The translations under genes were made by a program, and so were the position numbers. The notes under the pieces are model-generated. The model saw nothing but the letters and a program-made list of their open reading frames with translations, searched no databases and had not been told where the DNA came from. From assembly GCF_021155765.1 (NCBI RefSeq), contig NC_060107.1:5690501-5754500 (forward strand): a stretch of DNA of 64,000 bases, in the 5' to 3' direction. Positions 48,001 through 59,200 of this stretch are shown piece after piece; position 1 is the first letter of the stretch; every line of letters begins with the position of its first letter. The stretch comes from Diprion similis (taxonomy: Eukaryota > Arthropoda > Insecta > Hymenoptera > Diprionidae).

Positions 48001-50189
48001 GGATTTTCCATCATGTTACGAACCAATTCAATTACTGGATGTATCAATGTCAAGTATGATCAAAAGATGTTATCGTTAATTCTTTCTTTCCTTTCCAGCA
48101 CAGTTTCTTTCTTCGTCAACTGGATGTAAAGCAAGACGCATTGCAGATTTTTTTCACCATTTTTATGTGATCAAATTAGATTGATAAATTATGAAGATTG
48201 CTATGAAGAAAATTACAAAAATCGCAATGAAATATGATTTAAAAAAATTCGTAAATCACTGTAAAAATGATCACCATAATCATTATTTACAATGTATTTA
48301 ATCGTTACTGTATTGTGTCCACTTACTGATGATACTGTAATTTAGTAATTATATTTTATCATAAATATGATACAATATCATTTTCTATCATTACTAATTT
48401 AGTAATTATATTTTATCATAAATATGATACAATATCATTTTCTATCATTACTAATTTAGTAATTATATTTTATCATAAATATGATACAATATCATTTTCT
48501 ATCATGTAATGAGAGTTATTAATCTTTGGCACAAAGTCACTTTCATATAGTGATGGAAAATTACTGTTAACTTCAATGGTCTGTGCTCTAATTATCATAC
48601 ACTGCTTCAAAACCAGACATTGTCTGTTATGTTACTAAGTTATAGTATTTTATCTCAGTACGATAAGATACTGTAACTTAGTAACATATATATTAGGGTG
48701 ATTTTTTTTGAACGACTATGTTTCTTTTTCAGTCCCCATCGAAAATTTTGTTCTATATGTCGAACAAATAATTTCCTAAAAGTTATAGCTCTTAATATTA
48801 ATATTAAGTACTCGCCCAGGGCGTGAAAAGATTTCCCATATAAAATACACGTGAATCGAAGCGTTTTTTTTTCAAATCTCTACAACTCAGTGGAATTTCA
48901 TGATATCACATTGGTCTTGGTCGCAATTTACGCAGAATTGAACGATCTTCAAAAGTGTCTGAAACGTCATGAGTCCAACTTGCACTGGTGAGATGGTACA
49001 GGTCACTAAAGTTGATTTTTACCCAAAATTCTCCATTTTTCGCTGTTATCTCCGAAATGATCAACTTTACCAAAAAAATGTGAAGAAAAATTTTGTTGGA
49101 GGTTCAATTTTCTACAAAAAAGGTCCAGTAGACCTGATTGCTCAGATTGATATTTCTTGAGATATCGAACTTTAACTTCTTGTCGTATAAAATTTTTATG
49201 GTTTATCGAATCAAACGTTTTAAATTATTAATATTGCATTGGAATTTGATTTTTTTCGATTCGATTCGATCCATTCGATCTATTCCATCGGAATATCAGT
49301 AATTCAAAACGTTTGATTTAATAAACCATAATGTTTATTGGTTATATTAGATTAAAACGTTTAATTCAATAGAACATACAAATTTTATACGTCAAGTAAG
49401 TTGAATTTCGATATCTCAAGAAATATCAATCTGAGCATTTTGGTCTAAAGAACGTTTCTGGTAGGAAATCAAATTTCCAACAAAGTTATTTTTGACATTC
49501 TTTTGGTACAGTTAATCATTTTGGAGATAACAGCGAAAAAAGGAGAATCTTAGGTAAAAATGAACTTTAGTGCCCTGTACCACCTCGCAAATGTAAGTTG
49601 CACTTACGCTGTTCTAAACACTTTTGAAGATCGTTCAATTCTGCGTAATTTGCGACCAAGACCAATGTGATATCATGAAATTCCGCTGAGTTGTAGAGAT
49701 TTGAAAAAAAAACGCTTCGATTCACGTGTATTTTATAGGGGAAATCTTTTCACGCCATGAGCGTAATATGGGAATTATTTGTTCGACATGTAGAACAAAA
49801 TTTTCGATGGGGACTGAAAAAAATAGTCTTTCAAAAAAAATCACCCTAATATATGTATAATTATAATTAAAATATATAATATGTTGACACAGCAATCATA
49901 CATACGCGAACAAAAAATTAACCATTTAATGGTAACCGAATATCATTAGGGCATTAGTCTCAGCGGTGCAAGGGAGTATATGGAGTTCGAACACAACTAT
50001 AATGTTTCGATAATAAGAGTTATCAAAAATGATCAGTTTTTGAGTTTTAGTTGTTTTGATGAAACATACCTTTTGTAGGTGCTTGTTGTACTGCCGTGCT
50101 TGTTTTTTTTCCAGTGAGACAAATTGCTTATTTGATTGATTAAAAACGCAACTCGATTTGAACCTTTTATCGTAATTTATTTTCTCCAT
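45100..50189 (-). CDS. cGLR: cGAS-like receptor (Mab-21/cGAS nucleotidyltransferase family)
   Basis: Predicted innate sensor that makes a cyclic dinucleotide on ligand binding and signals through STING. Nine minus-strand coding exons, first to last: 50070-50189, 47617-47787, 47231-47328, 46759-46912, 46497-46634, 46294-46431, 45708-45839, 45384-45570 and 45100-45161. Phases fit throughout, giving 399 aa, the usual insect length. Seen: GS motif GSYYQG (G67, S68), metal-binding E80 and D82 in PDEYDLN, third acid D206 in SIDVDLVP preceded by SGPALTL, then LWRPSYYERERKIL (246 on), KFRD and IASYHITTLFLWEL (from about 284), and NFWYPKNNLL in the C-terminal helical domain. No cGAS-type zinc ribbon is visible, as in insect relatives. 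The D-exon donor (gtgaat) and last-exon join (gtaagt to cag) are the least certain; without the last join the frame stops at 45316. Ligand and product are unknown. Confidence 0.88.
48338..48505. repeat. 57-bp tandem repeat, three copies
   Basis: The unit begins taatttagtaattatatttt and recurs at 48338, 48395 and 48452 with almost no differences. The high identity implies recent duplication. AT-rich, non-coding. Confidence 0.92.
48690..49855. mobile_element. Long inverted-repeat (foldback) element, about 1.16 kb
   Basis: The left end attagggtgatttttttt and right end aaaaaaaatcaccctaat are inverted. The arms stay alignable for about 500 bp each, for example cccatcgaaaattttgttct against its complement at 49796-49815, and gaacgatcttcaaaagtgt against the complement near 49619-49640. 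The centre at about 49210-49320 is AT-rich. Flanks are TA-rich, so a TA target site is possible. There is no transposase; it is a non-autonomous DNA element or foldback. Confidence 0.9.
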
Positions 50190-51600
50190 GGCTGTAAAAA
50201 TTTGAAATAAGATTACATGATGCAGTTGCATCAATGTAGATTGTCTATATCAATTGTGCATCAATGAATAAGTTGAGTACTGTAGTTTAGATATTATTGT
50301 GAAATGTTTTTAAATTTATATGGCGTTATAGCTCAACTCTAACAATAAGATTACGAGTTTGAACAAACACAGTTTCTAAGTATAAAGTGTTTATTGGTAC
50401 AGTGTAGTCACCCAAAATCGACAACCAGGGTACATCTAGCATCAATGACTTATCAAATTCCCTACATTTCTCGGTTTTCCAGACGCAAAGAAACATTTTC
50501 CAAGATTTGTTTCAATTTAACTTTACTAAAAAAACTCACTTTTTCGTGCAAGTTAGTAGAAAAATTAGACATCAGATGTTTCCATCGCAGGTTGAAATAG
50601 TCCAATTTTGCTTTCAGTTCAATTTTGCTTAAACTCAATTACCGAATATATGAATAAACACTCTAACTTCAAGAAACTAACCGATGATGAGGATAATTTT
50701 GCTGCTTCATTAAAGCAATTCCATAATTCCATGTATTTAGAATAATAGAGTTTTGACAATAAGTTTACATTACAGTCTCATTTGACGAATGGTACAAACA
50801 TTTTGTTTAAAAACTTGATTACGTACCGTCGTATAAGTGTTATGCTCGTGTGATCTCGGAGTTTGCCTTCCTAGTGAATTTGGAATTCCTTCCGACAAGG
50901 TTCTTAAACACTGAAGTCTATCCGGAACCTCCCTACCGTGGACTTCCCCGATTTCCGTGTGTAATAGCTTGCTATACCTGAGGCTTGGGGGGGGGGGGGG
51001 GGGGGGGGGGCTGCTGTATCCATAGACTTATAAGTTTAAGTTGTTTCTACCGGGATGCACGGACTTAAGGCCACTGAATTCTACGTTCCATTAGAGGCGC
51101 GGTTGACGAGGTAAATTTAAAGATTTAAGTGACTCAGTCAACAAGGCGGTGCTTCGCTCAACAGTTGCTGAAAGAGCCATGAAAAAGCACACTGCAAAGC
51201 GTATAAAAGGAGGGATACCTTCGGGCGTGTCTTAGGTTTGGAAGAAGTCAGCCGATTTTGGCTGATGGTGGCGCTTTAAACATAAGTTACCCACGGAGTC
51301 AGTGAAGTTTTGCCTAAGTGTACTCAGTCAACGTCTACGCACTCGCAGCAGCAGCGCTACGCTGTCGGCGGACAAAGTCGCTCACGGAAATGCATGAAAA
51401 TGGGTACCGACGCAACGGCAAAATGCCACGCGGCGAAACTCACGTGGTTCGGTCAATTACATTCTTATTTGAAGAATTTGAATACTAGGATTGTTAATTA
51501 GATGTGTGAAAAAATGGAAAGTATGAAGAAGCGAGATGCATTATTCGAAATTGTCAAAATTTTGGGCAAAATACGAAAGGAGTTTTTCTTTATACTTACT
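50190..51600. other. Upstream region of the cGAS-like gene
   Basis: On the minus strand, ttcaaatttttacag stands two bases before the start ATG, so the first coding exon probably has an acceptor and a separate 5' UTR exon further up. The segment contains a 24-base G run (50987-51010), a stretch of higher GC content (about 51020-51480), and a plus-strand TATA-like box. No protein is recognised in it. Confidence 0.45.
51202..51209 (+). promoter_or_regulatory. TATA-box-like TATAAAAG
   Basis: TATAAAAG in gcgtataaaaggaggg, with moderately GC-rich DNA downstream up to about 51480 but no recognisable gene. It could be the promoter of a small non-coding transcript or a relic of a mobile element. Confidence 0.25.
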
Positions 51601-52290
51601 TTTTTCGTGATTTTCTGAATAATAAATTTTTCATTTCATATTCGATTTGTAAGACCCTTTCGAGAGTAATTGGCCCCTCAGGAACGCAGAATATATATTA
51701 ATATAAGCAAAGGACCAGCGGCAGAGAAATAACGAAGGTAACCTGTCGTTTTTCGGCTGTAAAGTGTCATTCACACCGACTTAGTGCAGTGGTAGTGTAG
51801 TGCACAAGTTTGAAAATACGAATACCATGCCAGCGTTCACAATCAGCGGCTTACCACTACGCTAATCGGATGTGAATGCTCGCGAGGTATTCGTATTTCA
51901 AACTTCCGCACTGCACTACCAGTGCACTAAGTCAATTGTGAACGATATTTAACTCTTGATCCGCTGCTTGCGGCGTATTCGAACTGCGACCAATCGATTT
52001 CTTTTGCTAAATTACATTGATATAGAGTACGATCAGATCGATTCCAGCATTTTTCAAATATCGCCAATATTGGAGTGAAAATATTCGAATGGGTTGACCT
52101 TCCTTTTTTTCTCTAGTAATCATATATCAGTCTCAGAATCGATGCAAACGACCCTTTCTAGACTAATTAGGACCCGAGTGTTGCAAAAAAAGGTATTTGA
52201 AGCATCGTGGGACCAACACCTGAGGAGATACGAAGAAAATACGGAGAAATTCATGTGGGTGTTATTCATTTTATTCAGGGTTATGTAAAC
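51600..52290. repeat. Diverged 312-bp satellite monomers at the array edge
   Basis: Two degenerate units, recognisable by tatt/tcgatttgtaagaccctt, aggaccagcggcagagaaat, gcttgcggcgtattcg, aatcgatttcttttgc and a second set ending gggaccaacacctgagg. The first unit is interrupted by a 177-bp foldback. After 52290 comes about 400 bp of unrelated DNA. Confidence 0.75.
51768..51944. mobile_element. 177-bp foldback MITE inserted in a satellite monomer
   Basis: The ends cattcacaccgacttagtgc and gcactaagtcaattgtgaac are imperfect inverted copies. The match continues through agtggtagtg and aagtttgaaatacg for roughly 75 bp per arm, so almost the whole element folds on itself. It splits a satellite monomer between ggctgtaa and the aactcttgatccgctgcttg part. 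No clear target duplication can be called. Confidence 0.8.
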
Positions 52291-52689
52291 TAGTGACAAT
52301 AATATATAATACGTTTCGTATCCTGCAGAGGTGCATTGTGCTTGTATGTGGACCGGAGTTTAAATTATACCTAACTACAACAATGGCTGCCTGAGATAAC
52401 ATTTTTCTTATTCTACTTCATTGTAACATAAGGTGTGTTGCAATCCTGTTCGGTGTTATAATAATCAGAATTATTATGTAATGTACAGTCATAGTCTTGG
52501 AATTCTTCAAGTCTTCACTTTGACGCTATGTATAAGTAACATGTTTACTTACTACATACTGACACCTGAACACTTGTACTAGAATTAAGGCATATTGAAT
52601 AAAGAGTTTAAACTTGTTATCTATAGAGTTGTGATTTGGCTTTCCCACCCTTTTAAGGACCCTATGGAAAGTTTGAGTGTTTAAGTCGT

Positions 52690-53229
52690 GACTTTTGATC
52701 CGTTGTTCAACGGGTTAGCATTGCGTTATGCGGCAATTTTAAATGCAGAAATTTTTCCGTCCAGAATCAATTTGTACGACTTTGATGAAACTAAATGGAC
52801 CCAGCAAAACGCAGAGGAGACATCTGAAACACTGACCAAAAATCCAGAGGGATTACCTTGCTTTTTTTTGAGCAAGTAATTTTCATCGCAGATTCGTTTT
52901 GTTTGACTCTTTCTCGAATAATTGGATCGCCAAGGACTCAGATAACGCACCAAAAAGGGAGTGGAACCAGCAGCAGAGAAATGACGACAAAGATCTGCAG
53001 TTTTTTAGCTGTAAATTTGCAGGCCTTGCTTGCAGCGTATTGGGACGGCGCTCAGACGTTTTCTCTCGCAAAATTACGTCGAATTAGTACCTCACAGAAT
53101 TACTTGCAGAACTTTTCGAAGTCATCGTAATTCTCGCCAAAAATCCAAAGACCCGGGTTAGCCTTACTTTTCGGATAAATTTCTGAGCCGAAGATTTTTC
53201 GTGTCAAAATCGATTCGGACAGCCGTTTC
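52690..53229. repeat. Partly diverged satellite monomers
   Basis: A truncated unit (about 52700-52790), then a nearly complete one with ccagcagcagagaaatgacg, ttgcttgcagcgtattggga and ctcgcaaaattacgtcg. Identity to the consensus is intermediate between the far edge and the homogeneous array. Spacing of the gaccagcagcagaga landmark to the next unit is about 316, not exactly 312. Confidence 0.8.
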
Positions 53230-56200
53230 TAGACTAATTATATCCCCAGAAACCCAAAAAACACGTAAAAAACAGCTTGGGACCAACAGCAGAGAAATGA
53301 GGACGAAAATGAGCAGTTTTTTGGCTGTAACTTTGCAAGCGTTGCTCGCAGCATATTGGGACTGCGCTTAATCGATTCCTCTCGCAAAATTACGTCGGAA
53401 TAGTGCCTGACAGAATTAATTGCAGCACTTTTCAAAGTCGTTGAAATTTTCGCCAAAAATCCAAAGGGGTTAGCCTTAGTTTTTTTCTCATTTCCGGAGC
53501 CGAAAATTTTTTGATTCGGAATCGATTTGTATGACCCTTTCCGGAGTAAACCGACCCCCAGGAACTCAAAAAACACATGTAAAAAAGCGTAGGACCAGCA
53601 GCAGAGAAATGAGGACGAAAATGAGCAGTTTTTTGGCTGTAACTTTGCAAGCGTTGCTCGCAGCGTATTGGGACTGCGCTTAATCGATTCCTCTCGCAAA
53701 ATTACGTCGGAATAGTGCCTGACAGAAATAATTGCAGCACTTTTCAAAGCTGTTGCAATTTTCGCCAAAAATCCAAAGGGGTTAGCCTTAGTTTTTTTCT
53801 CATTTCCGGAGCCGAAAATTTTCCGATTCGGAATCGATTTGTATGACCCTCTCCGGAGTAAATCGACCCCCAGGAACTCAGAAAACACATGAAAAAGAGC
53901 GAAGGACCAACAGCAGAGAAATGAGGACGAAAATGAGCAGTTATTTGGCTGTAACTTTGCAAGCGCTGCTCGCAGCGTATTGGGACTGCGCTTAATCGAT
54001 TCCTCTCGCAAAATTACGTCGGAATAGTGCCTGACAGAATGAATTGCAGCACTTTTCAAAGTCGTTGAAATTTTCGCCAAAAATCCAAAGGGGTTAGCCT
54101 TAGTTTTTTTCTCATTTCCGAAGCCGAAAATTTTTCGATTCGGAATCGATTTGTATGACCCTCTCCGGAGTAAATCGACCCCCAGGAACTCGAAAAACAC
54201 ATGAAAAAGACCGTAGGACCAACAGCAGAGAAATGAGGACGAAAATGAGCAGTTTTTTGGCTGTAACTTTGCAGGCGTTGCTCGCAGCGTATTGGGACTG
54301 CGCTTAATCGATTCCTCTCGCAAAATTACGTCGGAATAGTGCCTGACAGAATTAATTGCAGCACTTTTCAAAGTCGTTGAAATTTTGGCCAAAAATCCAA
54401 AGGGGTTAGCCTTAGTTTTTTTCTCATTTCCGAAGCCGAAAATTTTTCGATTCGGAATCGATTTGTATGACCCTTTCCGGAGTAAACCGACCCCCAGGAA
54501 CTCAAAAAACACATGTAAAAAAGCGTAGGACCAACAGCAGAGAAATGAGGACGAAAATGAGCAGTTTTTTGGCTGTAACTTTGCAAGCACTGCTCGCAGC
54601 GTATTGGGACTGCGCTTAATCGATTCCTCTCGCAAAATTACGTCGGAATAGTGCCTGACAGAATTAATTGCAGCACTTTTCAAAGTCGTTGAAATTTTCG
54701 CCAAAAATCCAAAGGGGTTAGCCTTAGTTTTTTTCTCATTTCCGGAGCCGAAAATTTTTCGATTCGGAATCGATTTGTATGACCCTTTCCGGAGTGAACC
54801 GACCCCCAGGAACTCAAAAAACGCATGTAAAAAAGCGTAGGACCAACAGCAGAGAAATGAGGACGAAAATGAGCAGTTTTTTGGCTGTAACTTTGCAAGC
54901 GTTGCTCGCAGCGTATTGGGACTGCGCTTAATCGATTCCTCTCGCAAAGGTACGTCGGAATAGTGCCTGACAGAATTAATTGCAGCACTTTTCAAAGTCG
55001 TTAAAATTTTCGCCAAAAATCCAAAGGCGTTAGCCTTAGTTTTTTTCTCATTTCCGAAGCCGAAAATTTTTCGATTCGGAATCGATTTGTATGACCCTCT
55101 CCGGAGTAAATCGACCCCCAGGAACTCGAAAAACACATGAAAAAGAGCGTAGGACCAACAGCAGAGAAATGAGGACGAAAATGAGCAGTTTTTTGGCTGT
55201 AACTTTGCAGGCGTTGCTCGCAGCGTATTGGGACTGCGCTTAATCGATTCCTCTCGCAAAATTACGTCGGAATAGTGCCTGACAGAATTAATTGCAGCAC
55301 TTTTCAAAGTCGTTGAAATTTTCGCCAAAAATCCAAAGGGGTTAGCCTTAGTTTTTTTCTTATTTCCGGAGCCGAAAATTTTTCGATTCGGAATCGATTT
55401 GTATGACCCTTTCCGGAGTAAACCGACCCCCAGGAACTCAGAAAACACATGAAAAAGAGCGTAGGACCAACAGCAGAGAAATGAGGACGAAAATGAGCAG
55501 TTTTTTGGCTGTAACTTTGCAAGCGCTGCTCGCAGCGTATTGGGACTGCGCTTAATCGATTCCTCTCGCAAAATTACGTCGGAATAGTGCCTGACAGAAT
55601 TAATTGCAGCACTTTCCAAAGTCGTTGAAATTTTCGCCAAAAATCCAAAGGCGTTAGCCTTAGTTTTTTTCTCATTTCGAAAGCCGAAAATTTTTTGATT
55701 CGGAATCGATTTGTATGACCCTTTCCGGAGTAAACCGACCCCCAGGAACTCAAAAAACACATGTAAAAAAGCGTAGGACCAACAGCAGAGAAATGAGGAC
55801 GAAAATGAGCAGTTTTTTGGCTGTAACTTTGCAAGCGTTGCTCGCAGCGTATTGGGACTGCGCTTAATCGATTCCTCTCGCAAAATTACGTCGGAATAGT
55901 GCCTGACAGAATTAATTGCAGCACTTTTCAAAGTCGTTGAAATTTTCGCCAAAAATCCAAAGGGGTTAGCCTTAGTTTTTTTCTCATTTCCGGAGCCGAA
56001 AATTTTTCGATTCGGAATCGATTTGTATGCCCCTCTCCGGAGTAAATCGACCCCCAGGAACTCGAAAAACACATGAAAAAGAGCGTAGGACCAACAGCAG
56101 AGAAATGAGGACGAAAATGAGCAGTTTTTTGGCTGTAACTTTGCAGGCGTTGCTCGCAGCGTATTGGGACTGCGCTTAATCGATTCCTCTCGCAAAATTA

Positions 56201-59200
56201 CGTCGGAATAGTGCCTGACAGAATTAATTGCAGCACTTTTCAAAGTCGTTGAAATTTTCGCCAAAAATCCAAAGGGGTTAGCCTTAGTTTTTTTCTTATT
56301 TCCGGAGCCGAAAATTTTTCGATTCGGAATCGATTTGTATGACCCTTTCCGGAGTAAACCGACCCCCAGGAACTCAGAAAACACATGAAAAAGAGCGTAG
56401 GACCAACAGCAGAGAAATGAGGACGAAAATGAGCAGTTTTTTGGCTGTAACTTTGCAAGCGCTGCTCGCAGCGTATTGGGACTGCGCTTAATCGATTCCT
56501 CTCGCAAAATTACGTCGGAATAGTGCCTGACAGAATTAATTGCAGCACTATTCAAAGTCGTTGAAATTTTCGCCAAAAATCCAAAGGCGTTAGCCTTAGT
56601 TTTTTTCTCATTTCGAAAGCCGAAAATTTTTTGATTCGGAATCGATTTGTATGACCCTTTCCGGAGTAAACCGACCCCCAGGAACTCAAAAAACACATGT
56701 AAAAAAGCGTAGGACCAACAGCAGAGAAATGAGGACGAAAATGAGCAGTTTTTTGGCTGTAACTTTGCAAGCGTTGCTCGCAGCGTATTGGGACTGCGCT
56801 TAATCGATTCCTCTCGCAAAATTACGTCGGAATAGTGCCTGACAGAATTAATTGCAGCACTTTTCAAAGTCGTTGAAATTTTCGCCAAAAATCCAAAGGG
56901 GTTAGCCTTAGTTTTTTTCTCATTTCCGGAGCCGAAAATTTTTCGATTCGGAATCGATTTGTATGACCCTTTCCGGAGTAAACCGACCCCCAGGAACTCA
57001 AAAAACACATGTAAAAAAGCGTAGGACCAACAGCAGAGAAATGAGGACGAAAATGAGCAGTTTCTTGGCTGTAACTTTGCAAGCGTTGCTCGCAGCATAT
57101 TGGGACTGCGCTTAATCGATTCCTCTCGCAAAATTACGTCGGAATAGTGCCTGACAGAAATAATTGCAGCACTTTTCAAAGTCGTTGCAATTTCCGCCAA
57201 AAATCCAAAGGGGTTAGCCTTAGTTTTTTTCTAATTTCTGGAGCCGAAAATTTTCCGATTCGGAATCGATTTGTATGACCCTCCCCGGAGTAAATCGACC
57301 CCCAGGAACTCAGAAAACACATGAAAAAGAGCGTAGGACCAACAGCAGAGAAATGAGGACGAAAATGAGCAGTTTTTTGGCTGTAACTTTGCAAGCGCTG
57401 CTCGCAGCGTATTGGGACTGCGCTTAATCGATTCCTCTCGCAAAATTACGTCGGAATAGTGCCTGACAGAATTAATTGCAGCACTTTCCAAAGTCGTTGA
57501 AATTTTCGCCAAAAATCCAAAGGCGTTAGCCTTAGTTTTTTTCTCATTTCGAAAGCCGAAAATTTTTTGATTCGGAATCGATTTGTATGACCCTTTCCGG
57601 AGTAAACCGACCCCCAGGAACTCAAAAAACACATGTAAAAAAGCGTAGGACCAACAGCAGAGAAATGAGGACGAAAATGAGCAGTTTTTTGGCTGTAACT
57701 TTGCAGGCGTTGCTCGCAGCGTATTGGGACTGCGCTTAATCGATTCCTCTCGCAAAATTACGTCGGAATAGTGCCTGACAGAATTAATTGCAGCACTTTT
57801 CAAAGTCGTTGAAATTTTCGCCAAAAATCCAAAGGCGTTAGCCTTAGTTTTTTTCTCATTTCGAAAGCCGAAAATTTTTTGATTCGGAATCGATTTGTAT
57901 GACCCTTTCCGGAGTAAACCGACCCCCAGGAACTCAAAAAACACATGTAAAAAAGCGTAGGACCAACAGCAGAGAAATGAGGACGAAAATGAGCAGTTTT
58001 TTGGCTGTAACTTTGCAGGCGTTGCTCGCAGCGTATTGGGACTGCGCTTAATCGATTCCTCTCGCAAAATTACGTCGGAATAGTGCCTGACAGAAATAAT
58101 TGCAGCACTTTTCAAAGTCGTTGCAATTTCCGCCAAAAATCCAAAGGGGTTAGCCTTAGTTTTTTTCTAATTTCTGGAGCCGAAAATTTTCCGATTCGGA
58201 ATCGATTTGTATGACCCTCCCCGGAGTAAATCGACCCCCAGGAACTCAGAAAACACATGAAAAAGAGCGTAGGACCAACAGCAGAGAAATGAGGACGAAA
58301 ATGAGCAGTTTTTTGGCTGTAACTTTGCAAGCGCTGCTCGCAGCGTATTGGGACTGCGCTTAATCGATTCCTCTCGCAAAATTACGTCGGAATAGTGCCT
58401 GACAGAATGAATTGCAGCACTTTTCAAAGTCGTTGAAATTTTCGCCAAAAATCCAAAGGGGTTAGCCTTAGTTTTTTTCTCATTTCCGAAGCCGAAAATT
58501 TTTCGATTCGGAATCGATTTGTATGACCCTCTCCGGAGTAAATCGACCCCCAGGAACTCGAAAAACACATGAAAAAGACCGTAGGACCAACAGCAGAGAA
58601 ATGAGGACGAAAATGAGCAGTTTTTTGGCTGTAACTTTGCAGGCGTTGCTCGCAGCGTATTGGGACTGCGCTTAATCGATTCCTCTCGCAAAATTACGTC
58701 GGAATAGTGCCTGACAGAATTAATTGCAGCACTTTTCAAAGTCGTTGAAATTTTGGCCAAAAATCCAAAGGGGTTAGCCTTAGTTTTTTTCTCATTTCCG
58801 AAGCCGAAAATTTTTCGATTCGGAATCGATTTGTATGACCCTTTCCGGAGTAAACCGACCCCCAGGAACTCAAAAAACACATGTAAAAAAGCGTAGGACC
58901 AACAGCAGAGAAATGAGGACGAAAATGAGCAGTTTTTTGGCTGTAACTTTGCAAGCACTGCTCGCAGCGTATTGGGACTGCGCTTAATCGATTCCTCTCG
59001 CAAAATTACGTCGGAATAGTGCCTGACAGAATTAATTGCAGCACTTTTCAAAGTCGTTGAAATTTTCGCCAAAAATCCAAAGGGGTTAGCCTTAGTTTTT
59101 TTCTCATTTCCGGAGCCGAAAATTTTTCGATTCGGAATCGATTTGTATGACCCTTTCCGGAGTGAACCGACCCCCAGGAACTCAAAAAACGCATGTAAAA

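Larger units (their letters stand above)
47788..50069 (-). other. First coding intron of the cGAS-like gene
   Basis: A 2.28-kb intron between the N-terminal exon (donor gtatgt) and the GS-motif exon (acceptor ttctag). It contains the 57-bp tandem repeat and the 1.16-kb foldback. It is by far the largest intron of this gene; the others are roughly 60-330 bases. Confidence 0.8.

Noticed and set aside
53238..57200. A 1320-codon minus-strand open frame as a giant repeat protein gene
   Set aside because: The sequence is a pure 312-bp tandem satellite, other frames are also open in each unit, no family is recognised, and the same frame carries a TAG once per 936 bp in the amplified part of the array.
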